Source: Macquaria australasica (lineage: Eukaryota; Chordata; Actinopteri; Centrarchiformes; Percichthyidae). From it: a stretch of 64,000 nucleotides of DNA. A program made the position numbers and the translations under genes. The notes below the pieces were generated by a model, which searched no databases, was not told where the DNA came from, and saw only the letters and a program-made list of their open reading frames with translations. Shown here piece after piece: positions 1 to 12,698 of this stretch. Location of the stretch: the NCBI GenBank assembly GCA_005408345.1, contig SEMN01000056.1:992001-1056000 (forward strand), read 5' to 3'. How positions within the stretch are numbered: position 1 is the stretch's first letter; each line of letters starts with the position of its first letter.

Positions 1-3000
1 TGCATCTTTTCCCTAGCAAACACAGTCCCCATTTATAACTGAGCAGACAAGTCCCTTCTATTTGTAGTTATTAATCAGAGTTGACTGTAGCGGGCACGGC
101 CACTGGAGCTCAGACTGATAGACTCTCAGTCAGAGAGGAAAAGCCTGTCACATCCTGCTGACAAATACACAGATTTATGGAGCCCACATAGCCAGGCAGC
201 TCTCTATAAACAAATGCATTTGCCCGAAAAGAGCAGCTCTAAAAATGAATCGTCGCTATGAATGCACATTTTTAAACACATGAGGACACAACATAGCTAA
301 GAGTGGAGGGGTGAGGACGAGTATATGGGGATATTACAGCCTGTGTATCTCTCTGTTTCAGATGACATGTAGCTTGACTAATTAACTGATCAAACGCTAG
401 TTATAATCCCCATCAGAGCTAGTTAAGTTAATCAGTTTATTACACACCAAGCCAGAACAATAGAAGACCACATGTAGTAGTTTGACCTCACTGTGAGTAA
501 AGTAGAATATTTTAATCTGCAGCTTTGAATCAGTCTAGTTCTTTTTGTATATATATTTATTCATAGGCCTCTGCTAATACTTTGATTTGTTTAGACTGTG
601 TTTCTTTCCTGCATCCGATGGCTGGATGTTTTTGTTGCAAGAGAGAGTTTGGTGCAGCCACTAACCTCTTTCTGTCAGCACCAGCCCGAAGAGATTAGCT
701 GTATGAGTGTCTCTTGTTTCCCAGTGGAGCCCGGCCCCAGTCCATCACAGTCCCAGCTCTGGTCCAAGCCGAGAGGATGAGGGGATGGGTGAGGAGTGGG
801 GTGGGGAGGGGGTTGAAGTCATAGAAAACTATGGCCATGATTGCAGTAATCCTGTTATCTCTCCTGCTAAAGCTGGCCACTCTAGTGACCTGGAGACACA
901 AATGTTAAGCTGCCTCTGTCTCTCTTCTCTCTGGCTCCTGCTCTTTTCACTCCTCCCTGCTCTATCTCACTCTCTTTAGCCAGCCTCATTGAATGTCAGG
1001 GGGTGGTCTTGGCTCTGCCTGACTCTAAATTCACAGTCTTCACACACACCACAGGCTATCTCGAATTCCGTCAGAACAAAAGGGGTTTTTCTCCTGCAGT
1101 ACTTGAACTTCTCGCCCATCTCGCGCATCTTAATGTTTCCACAGCGGTACAGGGTCAGGGTGTCTAAGAGAAACTGCGCTTCTTATCTTCACTGAACAGA
1201 AACACAATTCAGCTCAGAGTTGATGATTAATATGTGATTTGATAAACTAATTCAAAACCTTGTATTGTTTTCCCCCAGAAAGAGTAAATAATATGGTCAA
1301 ATTTGGCTTCTCATCTATTAGCTCGCTCACGCTGTCATTTGTTAACAGGATAATGGGGCGTAAAGAGGGCCATTATTCTCTCAGTCCACAACATATGCTG
1401 GAACCCTGCACAAAAACACACTCTAATACACACACTCACAGGCACTCAGGCACACAAACAATATACAAGCGAGACAGTGTGATTTAAAAGCGAGGACATG
1501 TGCACACTTTAAAGGAGCAAGTGTATCATCCCGTATTTTCCCTCAGTAAGCTCAGTGTCCCTGTCAGGAAGCGGGGGGTGGGGTGTCATGTCCTAGACCC
1601 TATTTGATTGTAATCCTGCCTTGTCAGCCTTGAACCTGACAAACTGCTAGACAGGAGAGTTAATATTCATTCTAGTAGCCACATGTTGATAATAAGATAA
1701 TTGGCATTCTGCACTCTCCCTCTTGCTATCAGGCCTATAGATCTGCTGATAGGTCAAAGTCCCGATCAAAGTCCACCAGACCCAATTTGCAATGCTAATC
1801 ACCCCCAACAAATAATTGTGCTAAAGAACTGTGTTAAATGAACCTCTCTGGAAGCCCTCATAATGTGCCTTTTGTCTGCGTAAGAGACATAATAGCAGAA
1901 GGCTTTTCATTCTGTGGAGAATGCACTGCCCCCTGTTATTAACTCATTAGACCTCGACGCTTTGATTCAGAGCCATTGTCTGACCTTCCCACTCTGAGTA
2001 AGTGGGCTGGGTAACATCACAAGGCTCCGGTGTAGGAGTACAGTGAGGGAAATATTCCAGCTGGCCACATACAATCAGATCATTGTACATCTTTAATTTT
2101 GTGTGGCATGTGGGTGAAAGGAATAAAAACCAATGTAAACGCAGGAATAGAGATGGATAATCACAGGAGGCATAATATTCGCATTAACAAGAAGATAAGC
2201 ACTGAGCAAACATGGAAATTCAATTCTCGGGCTGAACCGAAAAGTGCTCATTCAGTGAAGGAGAGAGCACATCAAAAAACAAAAGCAGGTAGAGATTCCA
2301 AACGGATAATTAACAGCTTCCTTTCCATTATAATTGGAATCAGTCTGGCCCATTCCTGGGAAAGAGGGCAGAAAATTGAATCAGTGTTGTGCAGATAGAA
2401 ATTACTGCCATTCTCCACCTTAATTAGATGTCTTTGCTGAAATCATACCATGGGCAACCATGCTGGCATGCAGCGCTCAACATATGGCCACTATCTATAC
2501 CCACATCTCCGTCTTGGTGCCGTTGTCTTTGAGATGTCTCCTAGACTCTGAGGCGCATTCTGGCTGCCTGTATGTTTTCCCCATGCTGCCATCTTGTTTC
2601 CCTCCTCAGACAGATTAAAAGAACATATCTTATTTCTGAGGTCTTTTCTCACTACTAATTTCCAAGGTCTGTTTTTCTCTGTTGTAATATGCTCCTCTGT
2701 TTGGAGTGTGAGGTAGCACATGTGATCGCCATCCAAAGTATTGGATTCTTAAAGACTCGTTCAGCACACAGCATCCAGCTCGAAACGAATTGATAGATCA
2801 GAGGGAAATGCGGCAGATATTATCATCCCATTCCAGATGGTCATTTGGATGGCAACAAATGGTCCACTGAGCAAGTCCCACAGAGATTAAAATATTAAGC
2901 ATGCATTTACAAATCTCTCCTGGCACAAAAACAAAAATGAAATTAAGGAGATTCACCGTGCGAGAACAATGAGCAGTTGACTAATGGCTCGTTCACTTAC

Positions 3001-3423
3001 TTCATCACAGCCCAGGTAGCTAGTAGGCCGGGATGGCTGCAGTATTTGCATGCTAATGCAGTTGCTGAAAGCTGCGCGCACACACACATCGAGGCAGCGG
3101 AATCAACCTTGTGGTGACATTAAAGCGCTGTGGAGACAAGTCAGTGCAGCCCGCTGCGGCCGCATGCAGGGACACTATCTTCTTGTCCTAAGATGTACCG
3201 TACCCCCGCCTCATGCTTGTGCTGTGTTTGTGTCGGTGTGTGTGAGCAAGCAGGTCCCTTTGTGTGTGTGTGTCAATTTTTTGTATGTTCCCACCATTAC
3301 CCATGTCTTCTTTTGTATTTCCTGTTATTTCTCAGGTTACTGTTTCTGAGCGATGCACCATAAAAGTGTAAACAGGAAACCTATACAGTTATAGTTTTGC
3401 ACAATTTCACTTACCTCTGGGAC

Positions 3424-3464
<41 letters not shown>

Positions 3465-3467
3465 CAG
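1..3467 (+). other. unc5a: unc5a intron (5' side truncated by window edge)
   Basis: No exon with UNC5 similarity could be read here, and the next downstream unc5a exon begins with a clean acceptor at 3467, so this is taken as intron. The earlier exons (extracellular Ig/TSP domains, membrane segment, ZU5) must lie to the left of the window. Several stretches (about 1600-2050 and 2400-3060) are free of obvious repeats and rich in homeodomain/POU-like and nuclear-receptor-like words, which would fit conserved non-coding sequence. That is inference only. The short open frames here show no recognisable protein. Confidence 0.7.
3424..3464. repeat. (CT)n-(AT)n compound microsatellite
   Basis: About 11 CT units run straight into about 9 AT units. 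The tract ends one base before the CAG acceptor of the first visible unc5a exon, so it supplies that exon's pyrimidine tract. Confidence 0.95.
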
Positions 3468-6400
3468 GAGGTGATGCAGATGGAGCGACAGCTCGGGGGT
3501 CGGCTGATTGACGAGCCTCACGTCCTGCTTTTCAAAGACAGCTACCACAACCTGCGCCTGTCCATCCACGACATGCCCCAGGCACACTGGAGGAGCAAGC
3601 TGCTAGCCGGCTACCAGGTGTGTTGGGCGGCCCTGGGGGGCTGCAGGGGCAGGGAGTCACTCCAGATCAGAGAGGGAGCACGGACATGTAATATAAGTGC
3701 CTGGCTGAATCTGTCAGATTTGTGTGTCAGCAGTTATAGGGCTTTCTAATGTGTTTGTTTGCACACTCAATTTAAAAATCCATGTTGTCTCGAGTTATTT
3801 TAAATTAGCCATCCAGAGAAATTAAAGAAGAATGGAGTACGTGTCGGCAAAAGCGATGCTACTGAGTAATCAAAAGTTCTTCAGGAGCAACTTTTTATTG
3901 TTAATGAGGGTTCATGGTCTAGTCGTCTCTCTGGAAAGTTGTTTTCATTTTAGTTGGCTCGGAGTTTTAATTAAGTATATTTTGGTTTGGCTTCAGTTGA
4001 TCACTCTAAAGATTCACACAAAGGAGTGTTTTTCAGTCTGTTACTGCAGGACTTCTCTGACCAATAACCTTTCCGTTCTTGGCACCGTTTGCATCTTTAA
4101 GTCATTTATTGGAGTCGAGAGTCCATAGAGTGTACATGTTTTTGTCCACTCGTGCTTCGAGGTGCATACGTGTGCATATTGGAGATGGGTTGTGTGCACT
4201 AACCCAGAGCTGCGAGCTGATTGATTATCCTAGCCGCCGCTCTCTCAAAGGGAGCTCAGATGAAATATAGAGCAGTATGTAAATATCTGGAACTTCTTGG
4301 AACCTCTCCACCTCTACTGCGCTCCCCACACCTGCGTGGCCCACTGCACTGCAGCCCGGCAACAGAGACACAAGGGCTGTTCAAAGAGGACTAGAAAATG
4401 TTCTGGCTGTAACTATGTAAGCACTGAGCACCAGGTCCCCAAAGAGAACACACAGGCAGCGCCAAGCAAGCAGCGGCAGCAGCAACAATGCACCCAGAAC
4501 AGAGGCTTATTCCTCTGGACTGTGCCTGTTCATTTGGAAGTGTTATTCCCCTCTCAGCAGTGTGGTCAAAAAAGGCCTTTAGTCTCCCTGGGGCCCCGTG
4601 AAGACTTTTGTGCGTTTCACCCGGCCCCCCTCTGTTACCTGTCAGCCTGGGTAACAGTGCCCCCGTTTGGTTAGCAGCGTGTACTGCAGCCCCACTTCAC
4701 TCTCAAGCTGAGTTCTTGTTAGCTGTTTAACCCAGGGTGAAGTGAGGAGTTAGTGTGCCCTGTTTTTGTTGTTTTTTTTCCAGTTACCTCTCTGCTTCTC
4801 CTGGGATATGCAAATGAGGCATGAATATGGAGCAACAGAGAGAAAGATGTAGAAATTGTAAGCCTTGAATAAATTCTACCAAACGCTCCCTGGTAGCTGT
4901 TTGCTAGACAGAAGCTATTGCTGTTCAGAGGTACTACTCAAAGCTCAAAGCATATATATCTCTATGTCACACGATGTGTTTAAGATTCAAAGTAGAGCTG
5001 TGATGTTTCAGCTTGGACACTATCAGCATCATTTGCAGCTGTGCGCAGAAATGCACATGCAGTACATACCTGAGAAGAGAGGCTGAATCAACTGAAAAGT
5101 AAGGGATAAATAGAAAATGTTTCTCATGAAAGATGCAGATACAAGTTATTCAACTCAGACAGTCAGACAGCTATTAACTCCCTTTTTTCCCTTCAACTTC
5201 CCTGAATGTTGTCAGTCTGCCGCCTCAGATATATTTAGCCATGTTCACCTAACAATGACAGCTTATGTCGGTGTAATTAATGATGATCTCAGTGTATTCT
5301 AGGCAGGCGGTCCTGTTATGGCGTGTTTCAGACATGCAGTTCTGACTGTGCCGCTGCGTTGCCGTTTATGTGTGCTGCGTGTTTTTTCTGCAGGAGATCC
5401 CGTTCTACCACATCTGGAACGGTTCCCAGCGGTACCTGCACTGCACGTTCACTCTGGAGCGGCTCAGCCTCAGCACCTGTGAGCTCACCTGCCAGCTGTG
5501 TGTGTGGCAGGTGGAGGGGGAGGGACAGAGCTTTAGCCTCGACTTTAACATTGCCAAGGTAACGCTCAGCATAACTGCTCGCTTACAACCAGCAATTGAT
5601 TATGCATTCAGCATTTTCATTGGTCATGAAGGAATTGTTTTTACACTGTGCTGAGAAAAAGATTTGTTTACTGAAGTAACTTCAAGGCTATCATTCCTAC
5701 CAGGACACCCGAGCTGTGGACTCTGAGTTTCTGTTAATGGACAGTAACGCCACAGCTCTGGCAGGGCCCAGCGCTTTTCAGATCCCATACCTCATCAGGC
5801 AGAAGATCTGCAGCAGCCTGGATGCCCCCTGTCCCAACGGAGCCGACTGGAGAATGCTAGCACAAAGACTTAAACTTGAGAGGTAAATACCAACTGCACA
5901 AAACCATAATGCCTTATCTGATCACTGATCGTCGGAGCGCGCCGGAACAGGCAGCTTACACAAAGGCTCTCAAGAAATGCAGCAGAGCCTCATTTATCCA
6001 AACCCCTTGAGAATGGAGGCTGCACAGCAGTATATGTACACTACTTGAACACAGCTTGTTTAAAATAATGAATATGCAGTTACACTGATTGTGAAGGGTC
6101 ATACTAATGTGGAGGTTAACAGGTAACTAAAGAATTCCAGTAATTGTACACAATCAAAAAAAGTGCACCACCTCAGTCGAGTGTTTTTACTAAAGTTTAG
6201 ATAAACAAGGTTCTGCTTTGGCAAACTAATCCTCCTTCGACACAGCTAACATTATAGGATTAATTTGGACTTGATGGATACAGCTATCATCTCAGTAAGA
6301 AAACACGACCCCCGTCTTCCTTTTTTCCTCAGGAACAGGTAAGCAGCTTAAAGTCTGCAGCTAAACTTGTACCTGCTGCATTCTGCTTAACAGTTGTAAT

Positions 6401-8148
6401 TGGAAAGGTAGCAAGCTAGCTGCCCATCAATAGGTTTGGATCTGTGCCCACCTTGGACACAGTTACTCAGTTACAGTACTTTATCACGGGAGTACCTGTA
6501 ACAGAAAGGAGCCAGACATTGATCTCTTATCCTCCAATTTAATTTCTGCCTCGTAATGAAATCAAATAGGTACACTTAATTTGTCCAATCAAACTTTATT
6601 TACCCCAATTAATCACAAATTGAATTGATGCACTACAGGTTTAACTAGCAATGTTTTGCTCAACATAATCAATTCTCATTTAGGCCTCAGGAAGGAACAG
6701 CCGCGCTGTTGTTTGATCTGTCCTTAACAACGTGTTTTCCTGAGAAGGCAGCAGCTCCTTGGCATTCTGTCATGCTGTATTTCTGTGTTTGTTTCTGTGT
6801 GCGTAAAGTGTTCAGACCAAGCGGAACGGGACCAATCAATAAAACTTAAAATGCCAAGAACCTTTTATTTGATCTTTCTCTCCTAAGACTGTGCAAACGG
6901 CTGCGTCTGAGCCATACAAGATAAGCTTGTGTTTCACACAGCGAGGTGAATAAGCAGGGCTGACACGTCAGACACTAAGCTCTGTCTTTTTTATCTGAAT
7001 AATGACTCAGAGGTTTGTTCCCAGACACTTTTTTGACCAGCACTTCTCTTTGTTGTGTTGCAACACAGAGGGAAGGCTGTGTACACTATAAAACCCAATT
7101 GACTCAAAATAGCAGAGTGACACTGTGTTCTCAGTGCTTGTGTACTGCCAAAGCAGCCGCATGTTGATAACCATCACAGAATGCTTCACTAGGCAAACAG
7201 AAGATACAAGAAAGTAATGGACTCTGTCTGACCTTTCTCAAGGTGAAAAGAACTTGGTGGCGTTTGGGGCTTCCTGTCTCACCCCCTCCCACCCGGCAAA
7301 AAAACACTCACGCAGCACAATCCCCCTTTGGGCCGAGAGTTTACGCTGCTCTCTTTTTCTTTAATGTCATGTGTGCTCTACATAACAGTTAAGGCCCCAG
7401 ACATTTGGAGAACAGAAAAAGGCCATTAAATCAAACAAGCATCTTCGGGTACTGCGGGGTTCAGGTCCCACTCAACATCAAATATACAGCTGGCTGGGGC
7501 CACTGCTTTGTTGTCATTGATTGGGTTTGATCGTAAAGGTTCTGCTCCTAAAATGGAAAAGGTCACTTCCGACTTAACTGTGAAAGTCTATATGGGATTT
7601 ACTATATGGGATTTAGGGCTAACTTCAACATCAAATATAGAGGAATGAGGCTTACGCTGTTAAGCTTCAAATGAAAATTGCCAGATTCTGTATTTGATGG
7701 CAGTTTCAAGAGCTTGACTGTGTTATACCTTTTATCATTTTTTTACTTAGTGCTCCACCACAGCATATCAGGATGTAGCAATATAACACACAATAAAACT
7801 TGACATTGACAGAGTTACAAGAAGCAGAAGCACAATAAAATACAGGCTGAAAAAGGTTTCCCTAAGACTCTGTTGGTGCAGTGCAAATGCGAGACTGTCC
7901 GTTTTGATTTGTGCACATGGCTTGATTTAATAAAAACGTCCCTCACTGTTATTTTTGTGTTCTCCTCTGCTCCTCTCTGCAGACACATGAGTTTCTTTGC
8001 ATCCAAAGCGAGCCCAACCTCTGTGATCCTGGACCTGTGGGAGGCACAACATTTCCACAGCGGCAACATCAACCAGCTGGCCACGGTCATGGCCGACATT
8101 GGCAAACAGGAAGCCATGATATTCCTGGTCTCTGATGGCGAGTGCTAA
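3468..8148 (+). CDS. unc5a: Netrin receptor UNC5A, C-terminal UPA and death domain exons (5' partial)
   Basis: Four coding exons are visible: 3468-3617, 5394-5558, 5704-5882 and 7983-8148 (stop TAA). They join with consistent phases (0, 0, 2) into 219 residues. The first two encode the UPA domain (HNLRLSIHDMP, then EIPFYHIWNGSQ). The last two encode the death domain, with GADWRMLAQ, SFFASK and VILDLWEA. UNC5 proteins are single-pass netrin receptors acting in axon guidance and in dependence-receptor apoptosis, and these cytoplasmic domains carry the signalling. I choose UNC5A over B, C and D because of the GADWR and SFFASK words and the acidic DGEC terminus, which resembles the UNC5A ending SEAEC. 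The nearby pdlim7, cltb and higd2a are also human 5q35 genes. The N-terminal receptor portion is outside the window. Confidence 0.92.
3618..5393 (+). other. unc5a: unc5a intron
   Basis: The intron is bounded by a GT donor after TACCAG and a CAG acceptor before GAGATC. Short open frames inside lack splice or similarity support. I see no RNA gene or clear mobile element. Confidence 0.85.
5883..7982 (+). other. unc5a: unc5a intron before the last coding exon
   Basis: A phase-2 intron (AG|gtaaat ... ctgcag|ACACATG) splits the death domain. It contains no exon that I can recognise. An AATAAA near 7793 lies inside the intron and is probably not used. Confidence 0.85.
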
Positions 8149-9264
8149 CCCAGAAAAGGGGGGAAGAGAGACTGGTGCAGAGGAAAAGTACAGAACACAA
8201 CACACAAAAACAACAATAACTGCAGCAGGAATTGAAGAGCAGAGCTGTCCCAATGTCCCTCTTCTTCACTTCAGAAGTAAAGGGTTTATGTAGGATTGAG
8301 TCCCTATTTCCCATCGAACAGAGTAAAAATCTTTAAACGACAGACCAAATGAGGGAATGGTAGAGTTTGGGTGTATGGGGAAATGTGTTCATGAAATACC
8401 CTTTATTTTCCATCAAGGATTAAGTTAAATTAGTCCACACCCTGGTTCTACTTTAAAGATAACATTAACATTAACTTCATGCCTTTTATATAAATAGGCC
8501 ATTTATGGCTAATAAGGAGCAATATGCAAATGTAATGCTATTACTAATGGCCAATATTGCAAATTCAATGAATAATTTTTGAACTCAGATTAAAAAATGA
8601 TGGATGATATTAAATAAAAAGGGATGTGACAAAAGGTGCCAGTCACTTCAGGTTAAAGAGAACAGGTGACATATGCAATTGGCAGGTTCGTTATGTGACA
8701 TTATCTCAGACGCTGAATGCATTTCCAACAAGGTCATCAGGGTCTGTGAATGTCCCCTCCCAAACCCAATGACACACTGTAGATGTACGTCTCATACGTC
8801 TCATTATCCGTTTCATAAAAAACACACAGACGGCTTGTAGCACATCCCGGACTTGCAGGTTTAAAATAGATTGTATGTCAGAGGCCCAAAAACCTGTTTC
8901 ATCTTGTTTGCGTGCTTTTTTAGTCCAGCCGGTATCACTACTGTGAATGTAACATCTTGACATCTTGATTCAGCGAGACGCTTCACAGCTTCCCTGCTTC
9001 TAAATCAATATATGTGGGGTTTGGGTTTTTTGAACTTTTTTTGAGGGAGGAGTGAGTAATATCTTCACTAAAGTCATATTTCAGAAGCCATTTCTATTTA
9101 AAGCCTGGGATTTTGATCCGTCCAGTTTATTTCACATCATCTATCATCCCAGTCGTTCATTGTGGCGTTTTTCTGCTAATGAAGGAGCCATAGGGCCGAA
9201 AGGCGTTCAAGCTGCATATATGTGAACACTGAATGTCGTCAAAACTCATTTCTAAAATGACCTT

Positions 9265-9281
9265 CCCCCCCCCCCCCCCCC
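9265..9281. repeat. Poly-C tract (17 C)
   Basis: An uninterrupted run of 17 cytosines lies inside the inferred unc5a 3' UTR. The length is likely polymorphic and hard to sequence. Confidence 0.95.
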
Positions 9282-11817
9282 GATTACATTCATTCTGTAG
9301 CAGAGAGGATGTTAAGCATAAAAGCATGGCCAAAAGATGATTAATGCAGAGCACTTTCCCACAGGAAATCTGACAACAAATTCTTCAAAATCGTCACCAG
9401 ATTACTCGCGTTGAAAGGGCCGTGGTGCAGCTTTGTTTTCATAATTCATAAAGCAATGATGGCGGGAATTCTATATTTGCTGTGTGGCAAACAGTATTTC
9501 CACATCAGAGAAGACCTGTCTCTCAGAGAAAGTTAAGAGTGGCTTATTCATAATGTCACGCCTCTGCTCACAAAAGATGCTTTGAAAGGTTTTTCTTTTC
9601 TCCCCATTTTATTTCTAGCCAGGATGGCAAAAATGATTCAGCAGATTCATGCAACAAACCATAAACGCACTTGCTTATCATTTTGCTACTTTGCATTATT
9701 TACACTGTTTTTTTGTTTGTTTGTTTTTTTATTAATGATCTGTTAGGTCAGGCAACATAAAGACACAGTATCTTTGAAGTCCACTGGGTCAGTAATTATT
9801 CTTTGAAAAGGTGTGAGCAATCCCGAATTAGCCATAGTTCTCTCTCCGTCTGCCTCAGGGTTGCATGTGAAGTTGTCTGTTGAAGTTGTAAAGAGAGCCC
9901 TTTTCATTAAATCCCTTCTTATTCAAACTGCTAGCACAGCCCATCCTACCAGCTCCTGTGGCTTCAACCTTTAACACTACCTGGAGCCTCTTTTATGATT
10001 GTCAGATATTTAGAATGTACATTTGTTTCCTTGTAGTGGGGGAAAAGTGTCTCTCTTGTGTTTCTTTTTTTAGGTCTTAGAAGTGACTTTGTTTTTGTGT
10101 GGCATCTCAGCACCGGGTAGCTCTTTAGCCTCTTTCCCGTCCTATTCAACACGACTCCTCTTGACCAACAAGTTTTTACAAACCCCTGTACCATTTGATG
10201 TGGAGATGCCATGAAACAAAATGTTTGTTTTTTTAAATCAACTTTAAGAAACCCTCGGATCAAGCCCCTTTCAGACAAAATGGCGATATCACCTTAAATA
10301 AATCTTTTCATGTTGAAATGGATCATCGCCACATGTAAATACTTTTTCTATACCAGCCGTGTGCTGTCACTTTGCATACTGTATATCAGCAGAATTGGTA
10401 ACCAAAGTTTTATGAATATCATTTGAGGCCACTACATCCTCATTGTATCCATTCAATATTGTTTCAGCATAGTTTACTTGCAGCTAGTATAGAATAAGTC
10501 AGAGTTGCCGTCTCTTCTAAACTGCGGACTTAAAAGTCCAAATAATTTCTCGCTCATTTCCTCGCTTTTGTCTTTGAGGCAAGTTAATGCTGTTTGTTCA
10601 AGCAGTAATATGTGTCAGTTTATTTTATCACTTTGTAAAGAAATGTAAATTATATTTTAATATGAAGCCAAAAAAAGACACTTAACTGGCGCAGCATTTG
10701 TCAAGTCTAAACCGTGACGTGTTTGCCTATATACTGTTCTTTGGCGATCTAGCAGTGAAGACTTTTTTGCAGTGTTAAGGGTTTAGAGACTGTTTTACAG
10801 GAAGTTTCTATACATATTTTGTTCGTCCTTACTCTGCATACGTCTGATTATTTCTCCAACTGTAAGCATTTAAGTACAAGGTGGAAATAGTCACCAATGC
10901 TTAGCGAATCACTACACTGGGACTGTGTGGAGGCCAATTGGAGACTGATGTTCTTGGTCTCCAACAAGCCAGTGTTAACACAGCACGTTTAGATGAGCCA
11001 TGGCAGGTGTACAGTCAGACTGTGTGTGAGATTTCTATCACCTCTGTCATTGTCTTGGATGTGTTGTCTAAGCACATTTCAGTAATGTAATTCACCAGCC
11101 GCCAGGATGTTCAGCATCTATCTTTACATCTAACTTGTCCAACAACTCTAACAAATCTGCAATTACTGTCTGTCTGTGTGTGATGAATACAGCCCCCTTC
11201 ATGGCCTGATAATTCTGTGTAAGACTCGTGTTAGTAACATACATGCTTTGTTCAAGGGTTAAGAAGTTTACCCCCTGAGTTATGAGGGAAAATTGTTACA
11301 TCTCACAAGCGTACTTTGTGTGTCACTCATTACTATTCAGTGTCAAGGACGTATGAGTGTGTGTGTGTGTGTGTGAGAGAGATCGGGTGTGTGCATACCT
11401 CCCTGTCACTCTGACTGAACTGTTTTCTTTTTGAACTAAGAACAATAGACTTCTGTATTTGTGAATGGTTTTTCTATTTAGTTCCTTGATTCAATGTTCC
11501 TTGCCTTTCTGCAAGTCAAAAATGCTGTATTTATTACATGCCACAGCGCTTATGCAATTGTATAATCCTTTTGTTTTGTTTTTTTAACCTTTTGTTTTCC
11601 TTATCGTCAATGTAAATTGTTGTCAAAACTTTTGTGGCAATGGAAAAACTTCTGCTAAGGGAGATTTTCTGTACTTTTTGGACAATATGGATTTGTGGGT
11701 AGAATTTTGGAAATTCGTTTCTAAGTGCTTTCAAGTATTTACTTGGCCTTATGTATATATATATATCTATGACATTTCAGAAAGGTATGTATAGTAATTC
11801 AACCTGAAATTGTTGTA

Positions 11818-11823
11818 AATAAA
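11818..11823 (+). terminator. unc5a: Polyadenylation signal, unc5a (distal)
   Basis: AATAAA is preceded by TGTA and followed within 40 bases by T-rich and GT-rich sequence, which is the usual cleavage context. Confidence 0.65.
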
Positions 11824-11984
11824 TTATATATTGTTAAATCAAGGACTGGATCTTTTTAACTTGTGTTGCCTATCAATTCATTTTAAAAAGGACCATGCAT
11901 GTACTACTAAATGTTATAGGTTTGTTTTATGTCATCAAGCTTCAAAGACTCAACATCACTGACTATAAAATGTTTAGTTTAAAA

Positions 11985-12190
11985 AGGAATAGTTTGATGC
12001 TTTCAAAAATATGGTCAATCACTTTTTTGGCGAGTTTGATTTAAAGGTCGCCACGATTAGCAAAGCATAAAGACTGGAAGCTAGCATGTCAAACAGTAAG
12101 CCTGGCTCTCTTTTAAAAAACAGTAACAAAATCCGCTTACCAGCACCTCTAAAGATCACTAAATAACATGTTATGCCTCATTGGTGGTTT
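11985..12190. repeat. Degraded non-autonomous element, related to the copy at 21.5-21.8 kb
   Basis: This stretch shares the words AGCATAAAGACTGGA and AGCCTGGCTCT, in the same order and spacing, with 21661-21704. Both copies are preceded by a stretch containing CACTTTTTTG. It sits in the gap between the unc5a and pdlim7 3' ends. The family name is not known to me; it behaves like a fish MITE or SINE-like dispersed repeat. Confidence 0.6.
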
Positions 12191-12300
12191 AATCTGTACC
12201 CAAACAGAAATGTAAAATGTAAATTGTCCTGTTGTTGGGAGAGCAAAGACAGTCAACAGAAAATCTTAGATGGGTTCACCTCGTGGCATTACTAATACAT

Positions 12301-12306
12301 TTTATT
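12301..12306 (-). terminator. pdlim7: Candidate polyadenylation signal, pdlim7 (distal)
   Basis: TTTATT on the plus strand is AATAAA on the pdlim7 strand, about 1.04 kb past the pdlim7 stop. A second candidate is at 12526-12531. Confidence 0.45.
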
Positions 12307-12525
12307 TGAAACATCCAGCAGCTATAAAAACAAGACTTACAGGCCCATTCTGAAGCAATATAAATACATATTCAACCATGGCTTTAGTACTCTACGGAAC
12401 AATCACAACATCACAGTAACATGAGGGACAAAATCACCTGCGTTTTCTTTCTTACATTAAAATGTCCAATAAATGATGATAATTTCAAAGTTTGACAAAT
12501 CTCCTTACCTTTGAAGTGTGAAACA

Positions 12526-12531
12526 TTTATT
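12526..12531 (-). terminator. pdlim7: Candidate polyadenylation signal, pdlim7 (proximal)
   Basis: AATAAA on the minus strand lies about 0.8 kb past the stop codon. Which of the two sites is used cannot be decided from sequence alone. Confidence 0.5.
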
Positions 12532-12698
12532 AAATTATTAAAAATAATAGCACTTTCTGTCACCCACATGTGGGACTATTAAAATTGGTGCAATTAAGGA
12601 TTATTACATGACTCAACATTAGTTATTAACTGCAGTATGTGCTCTGATTTTACGGAGCCAAAGCAATAAAGCATTTAGTGCTTCTGTGGAGAGGTGCA

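Larger units (their letters stand above)
8149..11823 (+). other. unc5a: unc5a 3' untranslated region
   Basis: About 3.7 kb of A+T-rich sequence follows the TAA stop with no recognisable protein. A first AATAAA lies at 8613-8618 and a strong distal one at 11818-11823, followed by a GT-rich stretch, so short and long mRNA forms are possible. TGTAAATA words, the core of Pumilio sites, occur at 10334-10341 and 11814-11821. The extent is inferred from the signals only. Confidence 0.7.

Noticed and set aside
3050..3363. Plus-strand frames of about 80-100 codons before the first visible unc5a exon
   Set aside because: Cysteine- and GT-repeat-driven composition, and no match to UNC5 ZU5 or linker sequence.
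7927..8314. Minus-strand open frames across the last unc5a exon
   Set aside because: Antisense to the death-domain exon, which has clear similarity on the plus strand.
8613..8618. AATAAA shortly after the unc5a stop as the only gene end
   Set aside because: Possible, but the distal signal at 11818 has a better downstream GT-rich context; kept only as an alternative.
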